Shown piece by piece: positions 62,083 to 64,000 of a DNA stretch of 64,000 nt (its first letter is position 1; each line of letters begins with the position of its first letter). The notes under the pieces were generated by a model. The model worked only from the letters and a program-made list of their open reading frames with translations, had not been told where the DNA came from and did not search any database. The DNA comes from CAIXSC01 sp046349935 (GTDB lineage: Bacteria > Planctomycetota > Planctomycetia > Pirellulales > Pirellulaceae): positions 35,775-99,774 of the forward strand of contig JAXMBK010000018.1 of the NCBI GenBank assembly GCA_046349935.1. The letters are read 5' to 3'. Made by a program: the position numbers and the translations under genes.

Positions 62083-63240
62083 ATGTCTAATCCGAATGAA
62101 TCGGAATCGTTCGTCCTTGACACGACGGAGCATCGCGCCGCGAATCCGGCCGAGCAATTGGCTTACTTTGTTCAGTCGCTCCATCAATTCACGCCGCGCC
62201 TGGTCGTCACGCCCGTGTTGATCGCGATCAACATCGGACTGCTCGTTGCGGCGCTCGTCGCGTCGAGGCAGGGTTTTGAACCCAACTCGGGCTTGTTGGA
62301 GAAGTGGGGCGCGAACTACGGGCCGGCGACGATGAACGGCCAGTGGTGGCGATTGGCGACCTGCATGTTCCTCCACGGCAGCATTCTGCACGTCTTGTTG
62401 AACATGTGGGTGCTGCTCGATTTTGGGCGGCTGGTCGAACGGCTGACGGGGAGCGTCGGCTTTGCGATCGCCTACGTCGTGACGGGACTTGCCGGCAGCC
62501 TCGCCAGCCTTGCTTGGAATCCGCAAGTGTTGTCGGTCGGAGCGTCCGGCGCCGTGTTCGGCATCGGCGGCGTATTGCTCGGGTGGATCGTCTTGCGCCG
62601 CGACTCCATTCCTCCCGCGGTGCTGGCGCATTTGCGGAACAGCATCGGCGGCTTCTTGGTCTACAACCTGTTGAATGCGTTCCGCGGCGGCAACATCGAT
62701 CATGCCGCGCATGCCGGCGGGTTGGCGGCCGGCGTCGTCTGCGGGTTGTTGCTTAGTCAACCGCTGGACGTCGATGCACTTGGACGGCGCTGGTGGAAGA
62801 ACGCGCTGACGGCGATCGTCGGCGTCGCGGGACTCGCGGGAGCCGCCGCATTCCTCCCCCCTGCTCCGCCTCCTCCCGTCGACGTTGAAGCCGAATTTCA
62901 AGCTTTCTTGAACTCCGAGAAACAGGCCTTGGCGACGTTTCAGAAGATGATCGAAGACTCGCAGGCTGGTCGTCTGTCGAACGCCGACTTCGCGCGACAG
63001 CTCGATGAACAGCTGTTGCCGGCCTGGGTGACGACGCGCGTGCGTTTGGAAAAGTTGCAGTCGGAAAACCGCGCGAATCAAACGCTGGTCACGCGCTTGA
63101 TCGCTTATGCCAACCAACGCGAGTCGGCCTGGAGGACGTTCTCCCAGGGCGCCCGCGAGGACGACCAAAAGAAGATCGACGAAGCCGTGTCGAAGTGGAA
63201 TGCCGCCGACGAAGCAGCGCGCCGCGTCAGCGATCCGTAA
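62083..63240 (+). CDS. Rhomboid-family intramembrane serine protease
   Basis: 385 residues. Six or so membrane spans carry the rhomboid pattern: FLHGSILHVLLNMWVL, Ser155 in SVGASGAVFG and His210 in HAAHAGG. It cuts transmembrane substrates within the membrane. A soluble C-terminal domain of about 120 residues (QKMIEDSQAGRLSNADFARQ) is helical. GGAGG nine bases before the ATG supports the start. The partner zinc-ribbon protein could be a substrate or regulator; this is inference. Confidence 0.92.
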   Translation: MSNPNESESFVLDTTEHRAANPAEQLAYFVQSLHQFTPRLVVTPVLIAINIGLLVAALVASRQGFEPNSGLLEKWGANYGPATMNGQWWRLATCMFLHGSILHVLLNMWVLLDFGRLVERLTGSVGFAIAYVVTGLAGSLASLAWNPQVLSVGASGAVFGIGGVLLGWIVLRRDSIPPAVLAHLRNSIGGFLVYNLLNAFRGGNIDHAAHAGGLAAGVVCGLLLSQPLDVDALGRRWWKNALTAIVGVAGLAGAAAFLPPAPPPPVDVEAEFQAFLNSEKQALATFQKMIEDSQAGRLSNADFARQLDEQLLPAWVTTRVRLEKLQSENRANQTLVTRLIAYANQRESAWRTFSQGAREDDQKKIDEAVSKWNAADEAARRVSDP

Positions 63241-63270
63241 CGGTTATTCGCGATCGTTCGCGGCGCCGGC

Positions 63271-63963
63271 TCACAGTGCGTCGAGGCGAGTTTCTCGACA
63301 TTGCGGGTAGTTGGAGCAGCCCCAGAAAGTCTGCCCAATGCTGGCGCCCCGCTTGGCCGTTCGTTGGACCATGGGGACGCCGCACTTGGGGCACTGCGGC
63401 GCACCGCTCGAGGTTGCGACGGCCGCGACCGACGAAACGTTCGGCTTGGCCGCCGAGTTCAAGTGCGGTGCGATCTCCGACTGAAGGGCGCTCGGCGAAT
63501 AGGCGGCTTTCGCGGGCACTCGCACCAACGGCAACCCGGCGCACTCGAAGACCCGTTCCACGAACTCATCTCGCTCTTGTCGATCGGGACGTGCGTGGCT
63601 CGAATCGTCCAACTCCACGCCGCACCGAGGCGCCATCGTACGCGGATCGCATAACAAAAAGTCGACATGTTTGCGGTCGATCTTGTTGCGAAACCGTTGG
63701 GCCTCCGCAGCGCGCGCGACGAAGAAGACGTCGGCCAGGTTCACCTTGGCGCAGACGGTCGCGCGATCGCCCACCGCGCCGACCAAGACGTGATAGAAAG
63801 ACAGCTCCGCGGGAGACAGAAAATCGTCGCGCAAGCGATAAGGTAAAGCGACGCCCTTGAGCCCGCCGTCCTCCTCGATGGTAGAACTCGCGTCCGCCGG
63901 GAGCTTGAAGCCAAACAACTTCAAGACTGCGAGCAAACATCCAGGAGGATTAGATTGAGTCAT
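63271..63963 (-). CDS. DUF2726 endonuclease-like protein with topoisomerase-type zinc finger
   Basis: 230 residues. Residues about 40-160 resemble DUF2726, a PD-(D/E)xK-like fold: KHVDFLLCDP followed by GVELDDSSH supplies the Asp and Glu. A C4 finger (CPKCGVPM...CSNYPQC, about 190-226) is of the topoisomerase-I type, which binds single-stranded DNA. It may process DNA ends or nick DNA. The start at 63963 is the first ATG of the frame and the gene is complete; its upstream region runs off the window. Confidence 0.8.
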   Translation of the reverse strand: MTQSNPPGCLLAVLKLFGFKLPADASSTIEEDGGLKGVALPYRLRDDFLSPAELSFYHVLVGAVGDRATVCAKVNLADVFFVARAAEAQRFRNKIDRKHVDFLLCDPRTMAPRCGVELDDSSHARPDRQERDEFVERVFECAGLPLVRVPAKAAYSPSALQSEIAPHLNSAAKPNVSSVAAVATSSGAPQCPKCGVPMVQRTAKRGASIGQTFWGCSNYPQCRETRLDAL

Positions 63964-64000
63964 CTTGCGGGCCGAGTGGTGCGAATTGCGAGTGATTCAA

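Overview
The window reads as chromosomal DNA of a high-GC planctomycete, most likely of the Pirellulales. The evidence is gene content: sulfatases with secretion signals, DUF1080, ThuA-like and prolyl-oligopeptidase enzymes, an ECF sigma/anti-sigma pair, a giant Ser/Thr kinase with a C-terminal propeller, a heptaheme cytochrome lipoprotein, and cytoplasmic-zinc-ribbon membrane proteins. No rRNA, phage, transposase or CRISPR was seen. There is one tRNA gene (His) with a strong intrinsic terminator behind it.

Layout. 0.1-10.2 kb (+): a C39-like membrane peptidase, secreted ThuA-like protein, creatininase-family amidohydrolase, tRNA-His, CocE-type hydrolase, a sulfatase, and a glycolate-oxidase pair in which GlcD and GlcE are fused (glcDE) followed by glcF. 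10.4-31.7 kb (-): a tandem SF1 helicase, a sulfatase-sialidase-sulfatase fusion, a further sulfatase, an enolase-superfamily sugar-acid dehydratase, then a run of envelope genes headed by an ECF sigma factor (sigma, anti-sigma, PDZ protein, LURP-one-like protein, parvulin lipoprotein, and a 1,707-residue caspase-like/VWA membrane protein). 31.8-33.1 kb (+): an aldose 1-epimerase lipoprotein. 33.5-39.8 kb (-): two DUF3299-like proteins, a secreted repeat protein, an FtsX-type ABC transporter, smpB and an RraA-like gene. 40-52.4 kb (mostly +): a deoxyhypusine-synthase-like gene (-), a D-threonine-aldolase-like gene, a propeller protein, a CDP-alcohol phosphatidyltransferase, DUF1080, the heptaheme cytochrome and the kinase. 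52.4-61 kb (-): small secreted protein, double metallo-beta-lactamase protein, BD-FAE-type esterase, prolyl oligopeptidase, then a three-gene surface-glycan cluster (GT29 sialyltransferase-like, capsule-synthesis-like, sulfotransferase). 61.2-64 kb: zinc-ribbon DUF4282 protein, rhomboid protease, DUF2726/zinc-finger protein.

Metabolic theme: degradation and remodelling of sulfated, possibly sialylated, glycans (sulfatases, sialidase, sugar-acid dehydratase, epimerase, DUF1080) beside a small cluster that looks able to build a sulfated or sialylated surface glycan.

The most striking non-coding signal is a family of short hairpins (called R1 here; stem N-ACAGGC..GCCTGT-N', loop TCC) present in 13 copies. 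Its outer base pair covaries perfectly as G-C, A-T or C-G. Eleven copies lie in sense orientation at the 3' end of a gene, donating stop codons or C-terminal tails; the other two are inverted partners in doublets. Further structured repeat families (R2, a nested inverted-repeat element of about 150 bp in tandem; R3, other TCC-loop hairpins; R4, an inverted doublet) occupy other intergenic gaps. All functional statements come from reading motifs by eye; no database search was run.
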